A DNA stretch of 64,000 bases from Auanema rhodensis (lineage: Eukaryota; Nematoda; Chromadorea; Rhabditida; Rhabditidae): NCBI GenBank assembly GCA_964057225.1, contig OZ059900.1, forward strand, positions 19,669,638-19,733,637. The letters are read 5' to 3'. A program made the position numbers and the translations under genes. The notes beneath the pieces are model-generated. The model was given only the letters and a program-made list of their open reading frames with translations. It searched no databases and was not told the origin of the DNA. Each line of letters begins with the position of its first letter. Position 1 is the first letter of the stretch. Below, one piece after another: positions 36,551 to 51,100 of the stretch.

Positions 36551-37917
36551 GTGTTTTTGTATTTTTCTAGTGTTCAGCATGTAAAATGCTTCATTTCAGT
36601 ATGTAACACGCTGAAATTCGTTGCATTTGACGACTCATATGAACAAAAATCGATTTAATCAATATTAGCCATAAGGGGCGTGCCCTCAGAATATGCTAAT
36701 TTCCTTAATTTTCTAACCCCTGTTTTTTTGTCGTGTAAGTGGAACTAGACGTTGTACGAACAATTTTGAGCTAGGTTTCATTGACATTGCATGAGTTTGA
36801 ACACATGAAATCGTAAGTCAAAACCTTGTTTACAGCGAAATTTCCAAAAACTGGTTTTCCAGCATAATAAAATATTTCTCATGGGAAATACTGTGTTTTT
36901 GTATTTTTCTAGTGTTCAGCATGTAAAATGCTTCATTTTAGTATGTAACACGCTGAAATTCGTTGCATTTGACGACTCATATGAACAAAAATCGATTTAA
37001 TCAATATTAGCCATAAGGGGCGTGCCCTCAGAATATGCTAATTCCCTTAATTTTCTAACCCCTGTTCTTTTGTCGTGAAAGTGGAACTAAACGTTGTACG
37101 AACAATTTTGAGCTAGGTTTCATTGACATTGCATGAGTTTGAACACATGAAATCATAAGTCAAAACCTTGTTTACAGCGAAATTTCCAAAATCTGGTTTT
37201 CCAGCATAATAAAATATTTCTCATGGGAAATACTGTGTTTTTGTATTTTTCTAGTGTTCAGCATGTAAAATGCTTCATTTTAGTATGTAACACGCTGAAA
37301 TTCGTTGCATTTGACGACTCATATGAACAAAAATCGATTTAATCAATATTAGCCATAAGGGGCGTGCCCTCAGAATATGCTAATTTCCTTAATTTTCTAA
37401 CCCCTGTTTTTTGTCGTGAAAGTGGAACTAGACGTTGTACGAACAATTTTGAGCTAGGTTTCATTGACATTGCATGAGTTTGAACACATGAAATCGTAAG
37501 TCAAAACCTTGTTTACAGCGAAATTTCTAAAAACTGGTTTTCCAGCATAATAAAATATTTCTCATGGGAAATACTGTGTTTTTGTATTTTTCTAGTGTTC
37601 AGCATGTAAAATGCTTCATTTTAGTATGTAACACGCTGAAATTCGTTGCATTTGACGACTCATATGAACAAAAATCGATTTAATCAATATTAGCCATAAG
37701 GGGCGTGCCCTCAGAATATGCTAATTCCCTTAATTTTCTAACCCCTGTTTTTTTGTCGTGAAAGTGGAACTAGACGTTGTACAAACAATTTTGAGCTAGG
37801 TTTCATTGACATTGCATGAGTTTGAACACATGAAATCGTAAGTCAAAACCTTGTTTACAGCGAAATTTCCAAAAACTGGTTTTCCAGCATAATAAAATAT
37901 TTCTCATGGGAAATACT
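36551..37917 (+). repeat. Four-monomer block, copy 2 (1367 bp)
   Basis: This tandem copy of 35184-36550 sits at an offset of 1367 bp and shows the same private marks: tcatttcag, gtcgtgtaag (36730), gttcttttgtcg, aatcataag, caaaatctgg (near 37190), a T6 tract (near 37406) and tttctaaaaac. At least seven unusual sites are shared in order, which leaves little room for independent origin. It is followed at 37918 by a G33/G193/A208 monomer outside the block. Confidence 0.93.
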
Positions 37918-40900
37918 GTGTTTTTGTATTTTTCTAGTGTTCAGCATGTGAAATGCTTCATTTTAGTATGTAACACGCTGAAATTCGTTGCATTTGACGA
38001 CTCATATGAACAAAAATCGATTTAATCAATATTAGCCATAAGGGGCGTGCCCTCAGAATATGCTAATTTCCTTAATTTTCTAACCCCTGTTTTTTTGTCG
38101 TGAAAGTGGGACTAGACGTTGTACAAACAATTTTGAGCTAGGTTTCATTGACATTGCATGAGTTTGAACACATGAAATCGTAAGTCAAAACCTTGTTTAC
38201 AGCGAAATTTCCAAAAACTGGTTTTCCAGCATAATAAAATATTTCTCATGGGAAATACTGTGTTTTTGTATTTTTCTAGTGTTCAGCATGTAAAATGCTT
38301 CATTTTAGTATGTAACACGCTGAAATTCGTTGCATTTGACGACTCATATGAACAAAAATCGATTTAATCAATATTAGCCATAAGGGGCGTGCCCTCAGAA
38401 TATGCTAATTTCCTTAATTTTCTAACCCCTGTTTTTTTGTCGTGAAAGTGGGACTAGACGTTGTACGAACAATTTTGAGCTAGGTTTCATTGACATTGCA
38501 TGAGTTTGAACACATGAAATCGTAAGTCAAAACCTTGTTTACAGCGAAATTTCCAAAAACTGGTTTTCCAGCATAATAAAATATTTCTCATGGGAAATAC
38601 TGTGTTTTTGTATTTTTCTAGTGTTCAGCATGTAAAATGTTTCATTTTAGTATGTAACACGCTGAAATTCGTTGCATTTGACGACTCATATGAACAAAAA
38701 TCGATTTAATCAATATTAGCTATAAGGGGCGTGCCCTCAGAATATGCTAATTTCCTTAATTTTCTAACTCCTGTTTTTTTGTCGTGAAAGTGGGACTAGA
38801 CGTTGTACGAACAATTTTGAGCTAGGTTTCATTGACATTGCATGAGTTTGAACACATGAAATCGTAAGTCAAAACCTTGTTTACAGCGAAATTTCCAAAA
38901 ACTGGTTTTCCAGCATAATAAAATATTTCTCATGGGAAATACTGTGTTTTTGTATTTTTCTAGTGTTCAGCATGTAAAATGCTTCATTTTAGTATGTAAC
39001 ACGCTGAAATTCGTTGCATTTGACGACTCATATGAACAAAAATCGATTTAATCAATATTAGCCATAAGGGGCGTGCCCTCAGAATATGCTAATTTCCTTA
39101 ATTTTCTAACCCCTGTTTTTTTGTCGTGAAAGTGGGACTAGACGTTGTACAAACAATTTTGAGCTAGGTTTCATTGACATTGCATGAGTTTGAACACATG
39201 AAATCGTAAGTCAAAACCTTGTTTACAGCGAAATTTCCAAAAACTGGTTTTCCAGCATAATAAAATATTTCTCATGGGAAATACTGTGTTTTTGTATTTT
39301 TCTAGTGTTCAGCATGTAAAATGCTTCATTTTAGTATGTAACACGCTGAAATTCGTTGCATTTGACGACTCATATGAACAAAAATCGATTTAATCAATAT
39401 TAGCCATAAGGGGCGTGCCCTCAGAATATGCTAATTTCCTTAATTTTCTAACCCCTGTTTTTTTGTCGTGAAAGTGGGACTAGACGTTGTACAAACAATT
39501 TTGAGCTAGGTTTCATTGACATTGCATGAGTTTGAACACATGAAATCGTAAGTCAAAACCTTGTTTACAGCGAAATTTCCAAAAACTGGTTTTCCAGCAT
39601 AATAAAATATTTCTCATGGGAAATACTGTGTTTTTGTATTTTTCTAGTGTTCAGCATGTAAAATGCTTCATTTTAGTATGTAACACGCTGAAATTCGTTG
39701 CATTTGACGACTCATATGAACAAAAATCGATTTAATCAATATTAGCCATAAGGGGCGTGCCCTCAGAATATGCTAATTTCCTTAATTTTCTAACCCCTGT
39801 TTTTTTGTCGTGAAAGTGGGACTAGACGTTGTACGAACAATTTTGAGCTAGGTTTCATTGACATTGCATGAGTTTGAACACATGAAATCGTAAGTCAAAA
39901 CCTTGTTTACAGCGAAATTTCCAAAAACTGGTTTTCCAGCATAATAAAATATTTCTCATGGGAAATACTGTGTTTTTGTATTTTTCTAGTGTTCAGCATG
40001 TAAAATGCTTCATTTTAGTATGTAACACGCTGAAATTCGTTGCATTTGACGACTCATATGAACAAAAATCGATTTAATCAATATTAGCTATAAGGGGCGT
40101 GCCCTCAGAATATGCTAATTTCCTTAATTTTCTAACTCCTGTTTTTTTGTCGTGAAAGTGGGACTAGACGTTGTACGAACAATTTTGAGCTAGGTTTCAT
40201 TGACATTGCATGAGTTTGAACACATGAAATCGTAAGTCAAAACCTTGTTTACAGCGAAATTTCCAAAAACTGGTTTTCCAGCATAATAAAATATTTCTCA
40301 TGGGAAATACTGTGTTTTTGTATTTTTCTAGTGTTCAGCATGTAAAATGCTTCATTTTAGTATGTAACACGCTGAAATTCGTTGCATTTGACGACTCATA
40401 TGAACAAAAATCGATTTAATCAATATTAGCCATAAGGGGCGTACCCTCAGAATATGCTAATTCCCTTAATTTTCTAACCCCTGTTTTTTCGTCGTGAAAG
40501 TGGAACTAGACGTTGTACAATCAATTTTGAGCTAGGTTTCATTGACATTGCATGAGTTTGAACACATGAAATCGTAAGTCAAAACCTTGTTTACAGCGAA
40601 ATTTCCAAAAACTGGTTTTCCAACATATTAAAATATTTCTCATGGGAAATACTGTGTTTTTGTATTTTTCTAGTGTTCAGCATGTAAAATGCTTCATTTT
40701 AGTATGTAACACGCTGAAATTCGTTGCATTTGACGACTCATATGAACAAAAATCGATTTAATCAATATTAGCCATAAGGGGCGTGCCCTCAGAATATGCT
40801 AATTCCCTTAATTTTCTAACCCCTGTTTTTTTGTCGTGAAAGTGGAACTAGACGTTGTACGAACAATTTTGAGCTAGGTTTCATTGACATTGCATGAGTT

Positions 40901-40995
40901 TGAACACATGAAATCGTAAGTCAAAACCTTGTTTACAGCGAAATTTCCAAAAACTGGTTTTCCAGCATAATAAAATATTTCTCATGGGAAATACT
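37918..40995 (+). repeat. Mixed monomers with two T120 marker copies
   Basis: Nine monomers. T120/T168/G193 marker copies start at 38602 (with private aaatgtttc) and 39970. The second is followed by an A132 monomer at 40312, restoring the marker pair seen at 1, 3763, 9560 and 26634. That A132 monomer has T6C, gtacaatcaatttt (near 40517) and caacatattaaaat (40622), the last removing the AATAAA hexamer. The gtacaatcaa change recurs in two neighbouring monomers at 46468 and 46810, and catattaaaat recurs near 47122. Confidence 0.85.
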
Positions 40996-43900
40996 GTGTT
41001 TTTGTATTTTTCTAGTGTTCAGCATGTAAAATACTTCATTTTAGTATGTAACACGCTGAAATTCGTTGCATTTGACGACTCATATGAACAAAAATCGATT
41101 TAATCAATATTAGCCATAAGGGGCGTGCCCTCAGAATATGCTAATTTCCTTAATTTTCTAACCTCTGTTTTTTTGTCGTGAAAGTGGGACTAGACGTTGT
41201 ACGAACAATTTTGAGCTAGGTTTCATTGACATTGCATGAGTTTGAACACATGAAATCGTAAGTCAAAACCTTGTTTACAGCGAAATTTCCAAAAACTGGT
41301 TTTCCAGCATAATAAAATATTTCTCATGGGAAATACTGTGTTTTTGTATTTTTCTAGTGTTCAGCATGTGAAATGCTTCATTTTAGTATGTAACACGCTG
41401 AAATTCGTTGCATTTGACGACTCATATGAACAAAAATCGATTTAATCAATATTAGCCATAAGGGGCGTGCCCTCAGAATATGCTAATTCCCTTAATTTTC
41501 TAACCCCTGTTTTTTTGTCGTGAAAGTGGAACTAGACGTTGTACGAACAATTTTGAGCTAGGTTTCATTGACATTGCATGAGTTTGAACACATGAAATCG
41601 TAAGTCAAAACCTTGTTTACAGCGAAATTTCCAAAAACTGGTTTTCCAGCATAATAAAATATTTCTCATGGGAAATACTGTGTTTTTGTATTTTTCTAGT
41701 GTTCAGCATGTAAAATGCTTCATTTTAGTATGTAACACGCTGAAATTCGTTGCATTTGACGACTCATATGAACAAAAATCGATTTAATCAATATTAGCCA
41801 TAAGGGGCGTGCCCTCAGAATATGCTAATTTCCTTAATTTTCTAACCCCTGTTTTTTTGTCGTGAAAGTGGGACTAGACGTTGTACGAACAATTTTGAGC
41901 TAGGTTTCATTGACATTGCATGAGTTTGAACACATGAAATCGTAAGTCAAAACCTTGTTTACAGCGAAATTTCCAAAAACTGGTTTTCCAGCATAATAAA
42001 ATATTTCTCATGGGAAATACTGTGTTTTTGTATTTTTCTAGTGTTCAGCATGTAAAATGCTTCATTTTAGTATGTAACACGCTGAAATTCGTTGCATTTG
42101 ACGACTCATATGAACAAAAATCGATTTAATCAATATTAGCCATAAGGGGCGTGCCCTCAGAATATGCTAATTTCCTTAATTTTCTAACCCCTGTTTTTTT
42201 GTCGTGAAAGTGGAACTAGACGTTGTACGAACATTTTTGAGCTAGGTTTCATTGACATTGCATGAGTTTGAACACATGAAATCGTAAGTCAAAACCTTGT
42301 TTACAGCGAAATTTCCAAAAACTGGTTTTCCAGCATAATAAAATATTTCTCATGGGAAATACTGTGTTTTTGTATTTTTCTAGTGTTCAGCATGTAAAAT
42401 GCTTCATTTTAGTATGTAACACGCTGAAATTCGTTGCATTTGACGACTCATATGAACAAAAATCGATTTAATCAATATTAGCCATAAGGGGCGTGCCCTC
42501 AGAATATGCTAATTTCCTTAATTTTCTAACCCCTGTTTTTTTGTCGTGAAAGTGGAACTAGACGTTGTACGAACATTTTTGAGCTAGGTTTCATTGACAT
42601 TGCATGAGTTTGAACACATGAAATCGTAAGTCAAAACCTTGTTTACAGCGAAATTTCCAAAAACTGGTTTTCCAGCATAATAAAATATTTCTCATGGGAA
42701 ATACTGTGTTTTTGTATTTTTCTAGTGTTCAGCATGTAAAATGCTTCATTTTAGTATGTAACACGCTGAAATTCGTTGCATTTGACGACTCATATGAACA
42801 AAAATCGATTTAATCAATATTAGCCATAAGGGGCGTGCCCTCAGAATATGCTAATTTCCTTAATTTTCTAACCCCTGTTTTTTGGCCGTGAAAGTGGGAC
42901 TAGACGTTGTACAAACAATTTTGAGCTAGGTTTTATTGACATTGCATGAGTTTGAACACATGAAATCGTAAGTCAAAACCTTGTTTACAGCGAAATTTCC
43001 AAAAACTGGTTTTCCAGCATAATAAAATATTTCTCATGGGAAATACTGTGTTTTTGTATTTTTCTAGTGTTCAGCATGTAAAATGCTTCATTTTAGTATG
43101 TAACACGCTGAAATTCGTTGCATTTGACGACTCATATGAACAAAAATCGATTTAATCAATATTAGCCATAAGGGGCGTGCCCTCAGAATATGCTAATTTC
43201 CTTAATTTTCTAACCCCTGTTTTTTTGTCGTGAAAGTGGGACTAGACGTTGTACGAACAATTTTGAGCTAGGTTTCATTGACATTGCATGAGTTTGAACA
43301 CATGAAATCGTAAGTCAAAACCTTGTTTACAGCGAAATTTCCAAAAACTGGTTTTCCAGCATAATAAAATATTTCTCATGGGAAATACTGTGTTTTTGTA
43401 TTTTTCTAGTGTTCAGCATGTAAAATGCTTCATTTTAGTATGTAACACGCTGAAATTCGTTGCATTTGACGACTCATATGAACAAAAATCGATTTAATCA
43501 ATATTAGCCATAAGGGGCGTGCCCTCAGAATATGCTAATTTCCTTAATTTTCTAACCCCTGTTTTTTTGTCGTGAAAGTGGGACTAGACGTTGTACGAAC
43601 AATTTTGAGCTAGGTTTCATTGACATTGCATGAGTTTGAACACATGAAATCGTAAGTCAAAACCTTGTTTACAGCGAAATTTCCAAAAACTGGTTTTCCA
43701 GCATAATAAAATATTTCTCATGGGAAATACTGTGTTTTTGTATTTTTCTAGTGTTCAGCATGTAAAATGCTTCATTTTAGTATGTAACACGCTGAAATTC
43801 GTTGCATTTGACGACTCATATGAACAAAAATCGATTTAATCAATATTAGCCATAAGGGGCGTGCCCTCAGAATATGCTAATTTCCTTAATTTTCTAACCC

Positions 43901-44415
43901 CTGTTTTTTTGTCGGGAAAGTGGGACTAGACGTTGTACGAACAATTTTGAGCTAGGTTTCATTGACATTGCATGAGTTTGAACACATGAAATCGTAAGTC
44001 AAAACCTTGTTTACAGCGAAATTTCCAAAAACTGGTTTTCCAGCATAATAAAATATTTCTCATGGGAAATACTGTGTTTTTGTATTTTTCTAGTGTTCAG
44101 CATGTAAAATGCTTCATTTTAGTATGTAACACGCTGAAATTCGTTGCATTTGACGACTCATATGAACAAAAATCGATTTAATCAATATTAGCCATAAGGG
44201 GCGTGCCCTCAGAATATGCTAATTTCCTTAATTTTCTAACCCCTGTTTTTTTGTCGTGAAAGTGGGACTAGACGTTGTACGAACAATTTTGAGCTAGGTT
44301 TCATTGACATTGCATGAGTTTGAACACATGAAATCGTAAGTCAAAACCTTGTTTACAGCGAAATTTCCAAAAACTGGTTTTCCAGCATAATAAAATATTT
44401 CTCATGGGAAATACT
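40996..44415 (+). repeat. Diverged higher-order segment K1
   Basis: Monomer order: aaatacttc with acctctg (40996), G33 with C152 (41338), G193 (41680), gaacatttttgag twice in succession (42022 and 42364), tttggccgtg with A208 and ttttattg (42706), G193 (43048 and 43390), gtcgggaaag (43732), G193 (44074). The order recurs near 48178-51255. Offsets are 7182 bp (21 monomers) before the doubled gaacattttt monomers and 6840 bp (20 monomers) after them, so K1 has gained one monomer there or K2 has lost one. Confidence 0.8.
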
Positions 44416-45099
44416 GTGTTTTTGTATTTTTCTAGTGTTCAGCATGTAAAATGCTTCATTTTAGTATGTAACACGCTGAAATTCGTTGCATTTGACGACT
44501 CATATGAACAAAAATCGATTTAATCAATATTAGCCATAAGGGGCGTGCCCTCAGAATATGCTAATTCCCTTAATTTTCTAACCCCTGTTTTTTTGTCGTG
44601 AAAGTGGAACTAGACGTTGTACAAACAATTTTGAGCTAGGTTTCATTGACATTGCATGAGTTTGAACACATGAAATCGTAAGTCAAAACCTTGTTTACAG
44701 CGAAATTTCCAAAAACTGGTTTTCCAGCATAATAAAATATTTCTCATGGGAAATACTGTGTTTTTGTATTTTTCTAGTGTTCAGCATGTAAAATGCTTCA
44801 TTTTAGTATGTAACACGCTGAAATTCGTTGCATTTGACGACTCATATGAACAAAAATCGATTTAATCAATATTAGCCATAAGGGGCGTGCCCTCAGAATA
44901 TGCTAATTTCCTTAATTTTCTAACCCCTGTTTTTTTGTCGTGAAAGTGGAACTAGACGTTGTACGAACAATTTTGAGCTAGGTTTCATTGACATTGCATG
45001 AGTTTGAACACATGAAATCGTAAGTCAAAACCTTATTTACAGCGAAATTTCCAAAAACTGGTTTTCCAGCATAATAAAATATTTCTCATGGGAAATACT

Positions 45100-45443
45100 T
45101 TGTTTTTGTATTTTTCTAGTGTTCAGCATGTAAAATGGTTCATTTTAGTGTATGTTACACGCTGAAATTCGTTGCATTTGACGACTCATATGAACAAAAA
45201 TCGATTTAATCAATATTAGCCATAAGGGGCGTGCCCTCAGAATATGCTAATTTCCTTAATTTTTTAACCCCTGTTTTTTTGTCGTGAAAGTGGAACTAGA
45301 CGTTGTACGAACAATTTTGAGCTAGGTTTCATTGACATTGCATGAGTTTGAACACATGAAATCGTAAGTCAAAACCTTGTTTACAGCGAAATTTCCAAAA
45401 ACTGGTTTTCCAGCATAATAAAATATTTCTCATGGGAAATACT
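45100..45443 (+). repeat. Aberrant monomer with 2-bp insertion
   Basis: This 344-bp monomer has several private changes: aatggttc (45137), a TG gain giving tagtgtatgttacac (45148-45160), and tttttaacccc (45263). The adjacent 3-prime part of the previous monomer has ccttatttac (45031) and aatactttg (45096). The insertion creates GTGTA-TGT-TACAC, a 5-bp inverted repeat with a 3-base spacer. No other copy in the window has it. It marks a local, poorly homogenised point between duplicated segments. Confidence 0.93.
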
Positions 45444-46467
45444 GTGTTTTTGTATTTTTCTAGTGTTCAGCATGTAAAATGCTTCATTTTAGTATGTAAC
45501 ACGCTGAAATTCGTTGCATTTGACGACTCATATGAACAAAAATCGATTTAATCAATATTAGCCATAAGGGGCGTGCCCTCAGAATATGCTAATTTCCTTA
45601 ATTTTCTAACCCCTGTTTTTTGTCGTGAAAGTGGAACTAGACGTTGTACGAACAATTTTGAGCTAGGTTTCATTGACATTGCATGAGTTTGAACACATGA
45701 AATCGTAAGTCAAAACCTAGTTTACAGCGAAATTTCCAAAAACTGGTTTTCCAGCATAATAAAATATTTCTCATGGGAAATACTGTGTTTTTGTATTTTT
45801 CTAGTGTTCAGCATGTGAAATGCTTCATTTTAGTATGTAACACGCTGAAATTCGTTGCATTTGACGACTCATATGAACAAAAATCGATTTAATCAATATT
45901 AGCCATAAGGGGCGTGCCCTCAGAATATGCTAATTTCCTTAATTTTCTAACCCCTGTTTTTTGTCGTGAAAGTGGAACTAGACGTTGTACAAACAATTTT
46001 GAGCTAGGTTTTATTGACATTGCATGAGTTTGAACACATGAAATCGTAAGTCAAAACCTTGTTTAGAGCGAAATTTCCAAAAACTGGTTTTCCAGCATAA
46101 TAAAATATTTCTCATGGGAAATACTGTGTTTTTGTATTTTTCTAGTGTTCAGCATGTAAAATGCTTCATTTTAGTATGTAACACGCTGAAATTCGTTGCA
46201 TTTGACGACTCATATGAACAAAAATCGATTTAATCAATATTAGCCATAAGGGGCGTGCCCTCAGAATATGCTAATTTCCTTAATTTTCTAACCCCTGTTT
46301 TTTTGTCGTGAAAGTGGAACTAGACGTTGTACGAACAATTTTGAGCTAGGTTTCATTGACATTGCATGAGTTTGAACACATGAAATCGTAAGTCAAAACC
46401 TTGTTTACAGCGAAATTTCCAAAAACTGGTTTTCCAGCATAATAAAATATTTCTCATGGGAAATACT
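45444..46467 (+). repeat. T6 / ctagtttac / gtttagagcg monomer pair
   Basis: The monomer at 45444 has a T6 tract and aaaacctagtttac. The next (45785) has G33, T6, A208, ttttattgac and gtttagagcg. A plain monomer follows. The two-monomer haplotype recurs at 54334-55015 and 55698-56379, and the second member alone at 57748 and 60827 (sites partly changed). This links an otherwise isolated pair near 45.5 kb to the variable right end of the window. Confidence 0.88.
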
Positions 46468-48177
46468 GTGTTTTTGTATTTTTCTAGTGTTCAGCATGTA
46501 AAATGCTTCATTTTAGTATGTAACACGCTGAAATTCGTTGCATTTGACGACTCATATGAACAAAAATCGATTTAATCAATATTAGCCATAAGGGGCGTGC
46601 CCTCAGAATATGCTAATTCCCTTAATTTTCTAACCCCTGTTTTTTTGTCGTGAAAGTGGAACTAGACGTTGTACAATCAATTTTGAGCTAGGTTTCATTG
46701 ACATTGCATGAGTTTGAACACATGAAATCGTAAGTCAAAACCTTGTTTACAGCGAAATTTCCAAAAACTGGTTTTCCAGCATAATAAAATATTTCTCATG
46801 GGAAATACTGTGTTTTTGTATTTTTCTAGTGTTCAGCATGTAAAATGCTTCATTTTAGTATGTAACACGCTGAAATTCGTTGCATTTGACGACTCATATG
46901 AACAAAAATCGATTTAATCAATATTAGCCATAAGGGGCGTGCCCTCAGAATATGCTAATTCCCTTAATTTTCTAACCCCTGTTTTTTTGTCGTGAAAGTG
47001 GAACTAGACGTTGTACAATCAATTTTGAGCTAGGTTTCATTGACATTGCATGAGTTTGAACACATGAAATCGTAAGTCAAAACCTTGTTTACAGCGAAAT
47101 TTCCAAAAACTGGTTTTCCAGCATATTAAAATATTTCTCATGGGAAATACTGTGTTTTTGTATTTTTCTAGTGTTCAGCATGTAAAATGCTTCATTTTAG
47201 TATGTAACACGCTGAAATTCGTTGCATTTGACGACTCATATGAACAAAAATCGATTTAATCAATATTAGCCATAAGGGGCGTGCCCTCAGAATATGCTAA
47301 TTCCCTTAATTTTCTAACCCCTGTTTTTTTGTCGTGAAAGTGGGACTAGACGTTGTACGAACAATTTTGAGCTAGGTTTCATTGACATTGCATGAGTTTG
47401 AACACATGAAATCGTAAGTCAAAACCTTGTTTACAGCGAAATTTCCAAAAACTGGTTTTCCAGCATAATAAAATATTTCTCATGGGAAATACTGTGTTTT
47501 TGTATTTTTCTAGTGTTCAGCATGTAAAATGCTTCATTTTAGTATGTAACACGCTGAAATTCGTTGCATTTGACGACTCATATGAACAAAAATCGATTTA
47601 ATCAATATTAGCCATAAGGGGCGTGCCCTCAGAATATGCTAATTTCCTTAATTTTCTAACCCCTGTTTTTTTGTCGTGAAAGTGGAACTAGACGTTGTAC
47701 GAACAATTTTGAGCTAGGTTTCATTGACATTGCATGAGTTTGAACACATGAAATCGTAAGTCAAAACCTTGTTTACAGCGAAATTTCCAAAAACTGGTTT
47801 TCCAGCATAATAAAATATTTCTCATGGGAAATACTGTGTTTTTGTATTTTTCTAGTGTTCAGCATGTAAAATGCTTCATTTTAGTATGTAACACGCTGAA
47901 ATTCGTTGCATTTGACGACTCATATGAACAAAAATCGATTTAATCAATATTAGCCATAAGGGGCGTGCCCTCAGAATATGCTAATTCCCTTAATTTTCTA
48001 ACCCCTGTTTTTTTGTCGTGAAAGTGGAACTAGACGTTGTACGAACAATTTTGAGCTAGGTTTCATTGACATTGCATGAGTTTGAACACATGAAATCGTA
48101 AGTCAAAACCTTGTTTACAGCGAAATTTCCAAAAACTGGTTTTCCAGCATAATAAAATATTTTTCATGGGAAATACT

Positions 48178-51100
48178 GTGTTTTTGTATTTTTCTAGTGT
48201 TCAGCATGTAAAATACTTCATTTTAGTATGTAACACGCTGAAATTCGTTGCATTTGACGACTCATATGAACAAAAATCGATTTAATCAATATTAGCCATA
48301 AGGGGCGTGCCCTCAGAATATGCTAATTTCCTTAATTTTCTAACCTCTGTTTTTTTGTCGTGAAAGTGGGACTAGACGTTGTACGAACAATTTTGAGCTA
48401 GGTTTCATTGACATTGCATGAGTTTGAACACATGAAATCGTAAGTCAAAACCTTGTTTACAGCGAAATTTCCAAAAACTGGTTTTCCAGCATAATAAAAT
48501 ATTTCTCATGGGAAATACTGTGTTTTTGTATTTTTCTAGTGTTCAGCATGTGAAATGCTTCATTTTAGTATGTAACACGCTGAAATTCGTTGCATTTGAC
48601 GACTCATATGAACAAAAATCGATTTAATCAATATTAGCCATAAGGGGCGTGCCCTCAGAATATGCTAATTCCCTTAATTTTCTAACCCCTGTTTTTTTGT
48701 CGTGAAAGTGGAACTAGACGTTGTACGAACAATTTTGAGCTAGGTTTCATTGACATTGCATGAGTTTGAACACATGAAATCGTAAGTCAAAACCTTGTTT
48801 ACAGCGAAATTTCCAAAAACTGGTTTTCCAGCATAATAAAATATTTCTCATGGGAAATACTGTGTTTTTGTATTTTTCTAGTGTTCAGCATGTAAAATGC
48901 TTCATTTTAGTATGTAACACGCTGAAATTCGTTGCATTTGACGACTCATATGAACAAAAATCGATTTAATCAATATTAGCCATAAGGGGCGTGCCCTCAG
49001 AATATGCTAATTTCCTTAATTTTCTAACCCCTGTTTTTTTGTCGTGAAAGTGGGACTAGACGTTGTACGAACAATTTTGAGCTAGGTTTCATTGACATTG
49101 CATGAGTTTGAACACATGAAATCGTAAGTCAAAACCTTGTTTACAGCGAAATTTCCAAAAACTGGTTTTCCAGCATAATAAAATATTTCTCATGGGAAAT
49201 ACTGTGTTTTTGTATTTTTCTAGTGTTCAGCATGTAAAATGCTTCATTTTAGTATGTAACACGCTGAAATTCGTTGCATTTGACGACTCATATGAACAAA
49301 AATCGATTTAATCAATATTAGCCATAAGGGGCGTGCCCTCAGAATATGCTAATTTCCTTAATTTTCTAACCCCTGTTTTTTTGTCGTGAAAGTGGAACTA
49401 GACGTTGTACGAACAATTTTGAGCTAGGTTTCATTGACATTGCATGAGTTTGAACACATGAAATCGTAAGTCAAAACCTTGTTTACAGCGAAATTTCCAA
49501 AAACTGGTTTTCCAGCATAATAAAATATTTCTCATGGGAAATACTGTGTTTTTGTATTTTTCTAGTGTTCAGCATGTAAAATGCTTCATTTTAGTATGTA
49601 ACACGCTGAAATTCGTTGCAATTGACGACTCATATGAACAAAAATCGATTTAATCAATATTAGCCATAAGGGGCGTGCCCTCAGAATATGCTAATTTCCT
49701 TAATTTTCTAACCGCTGTTTTTTGGCCGTGAAAGTGGGACTAGACGTTGTACAAACAATTTTGAGCTAGGTTTTATTGACATTGCATGAGTTTGAACACA
49801 TGAAATCGTAAGTCAAAACCTTGTTTACAGCGAAATTTCCAAAAACTGGTTTTCCAGCATAATAAAATATTTCTCATGGGAAATACTGTGTTTTTGTATT
49901 TTTCTAGTGTTCAGCATGTAAAATGCTTCATTTTAGTATGTAACACGCTGAAATTCGTTGCATTTGACGACTCATATGAACAAAAATCGATTTAATCAAT
50001 ATTAGCCATAAGGGGCGTGCCCTCAGAATATGCTAATTTCCTTAATTTTCTAACCCCTGTTTTTTTCACGTGAAAGTGGGACTAGACGTTGTACGAACAA
50101 TTTTGAGCTAGGTTTCATTGACATTGCATGAGTTTGAACACATGAAATCGTAAGTCAAAACCTTGTTTACAGCGAAATTTCCAAAAACTGGTTTTCCAGC
50201 ATAATAAAATATTTCTCATGGGAAATACTGTGTTTTTGTATTTTTCTAGTGTTCAGCATGTAAAATGCTTCATTTTAGTATGTAACACGCTGAAATTCGT
50301 TGCATTTGACGACTCATATGAACAAAAATCGATTTAATCAATATTAGCCATAAGGGGCGTGCCCTCAGAATATGCTAATTCCCTTAATTTTCTAACCCCT
50401 GTTTTTTTGTTGTGAAAGTGGGACTAGACGTTGTACGAACAATTTTGAGCTAGGTTTCATTGACATTGCATGAGTTTGAACACATGAAATCGTAAGTCAA
50501 AACCTTGTTTACAGCGAAATTTCCAAAAACTGGTTTTCCAGCATAATAAAATATTTCTCATGGGAAATACTGTGTTTTTGTATTTTTCTAGTGTTCAGCA
50601 TGTAAAATGCTTCATTTTAGTATGTAACACGCTGAAATTCGTTGCATTTGACGACTCATATGAACAAAAATCGATTTAATCAATATTAGCCATAAGGGGC
50701 GTGCCCTCAGAATATGCTAATTTCCTTAATTTTCTAACCCCTGTTTTTTTGTCGGGAAAGTGGGACTAGACGTTGTACGAACAATTTTGAGCTAGGTTTC
50801 ATTGACATTGCATGAGTTTGAACACATGAAATCGTAAGTCAAAACCTTGTTTACAGCGAAATTTCCAAAAACTGGTTTTCCAGCATAATAAAATATTTCT
50901 CATGGGAAATACTGTGTTTTTGTATTTTTCTAGTGTTCAGCATGTAAAATGCTTCATTTTAGTATGTAACACGCTGAAATTCGTTGCATTTGACGACTCA
51001 TATGAACAAAAATCGATTTAATCAATATTAGCCATAAGGGGCGTGCCCTCAGAATATGCTAATTTCCTTAATTTTCTAACCCCTGTTTTTTGGCCGTGAA

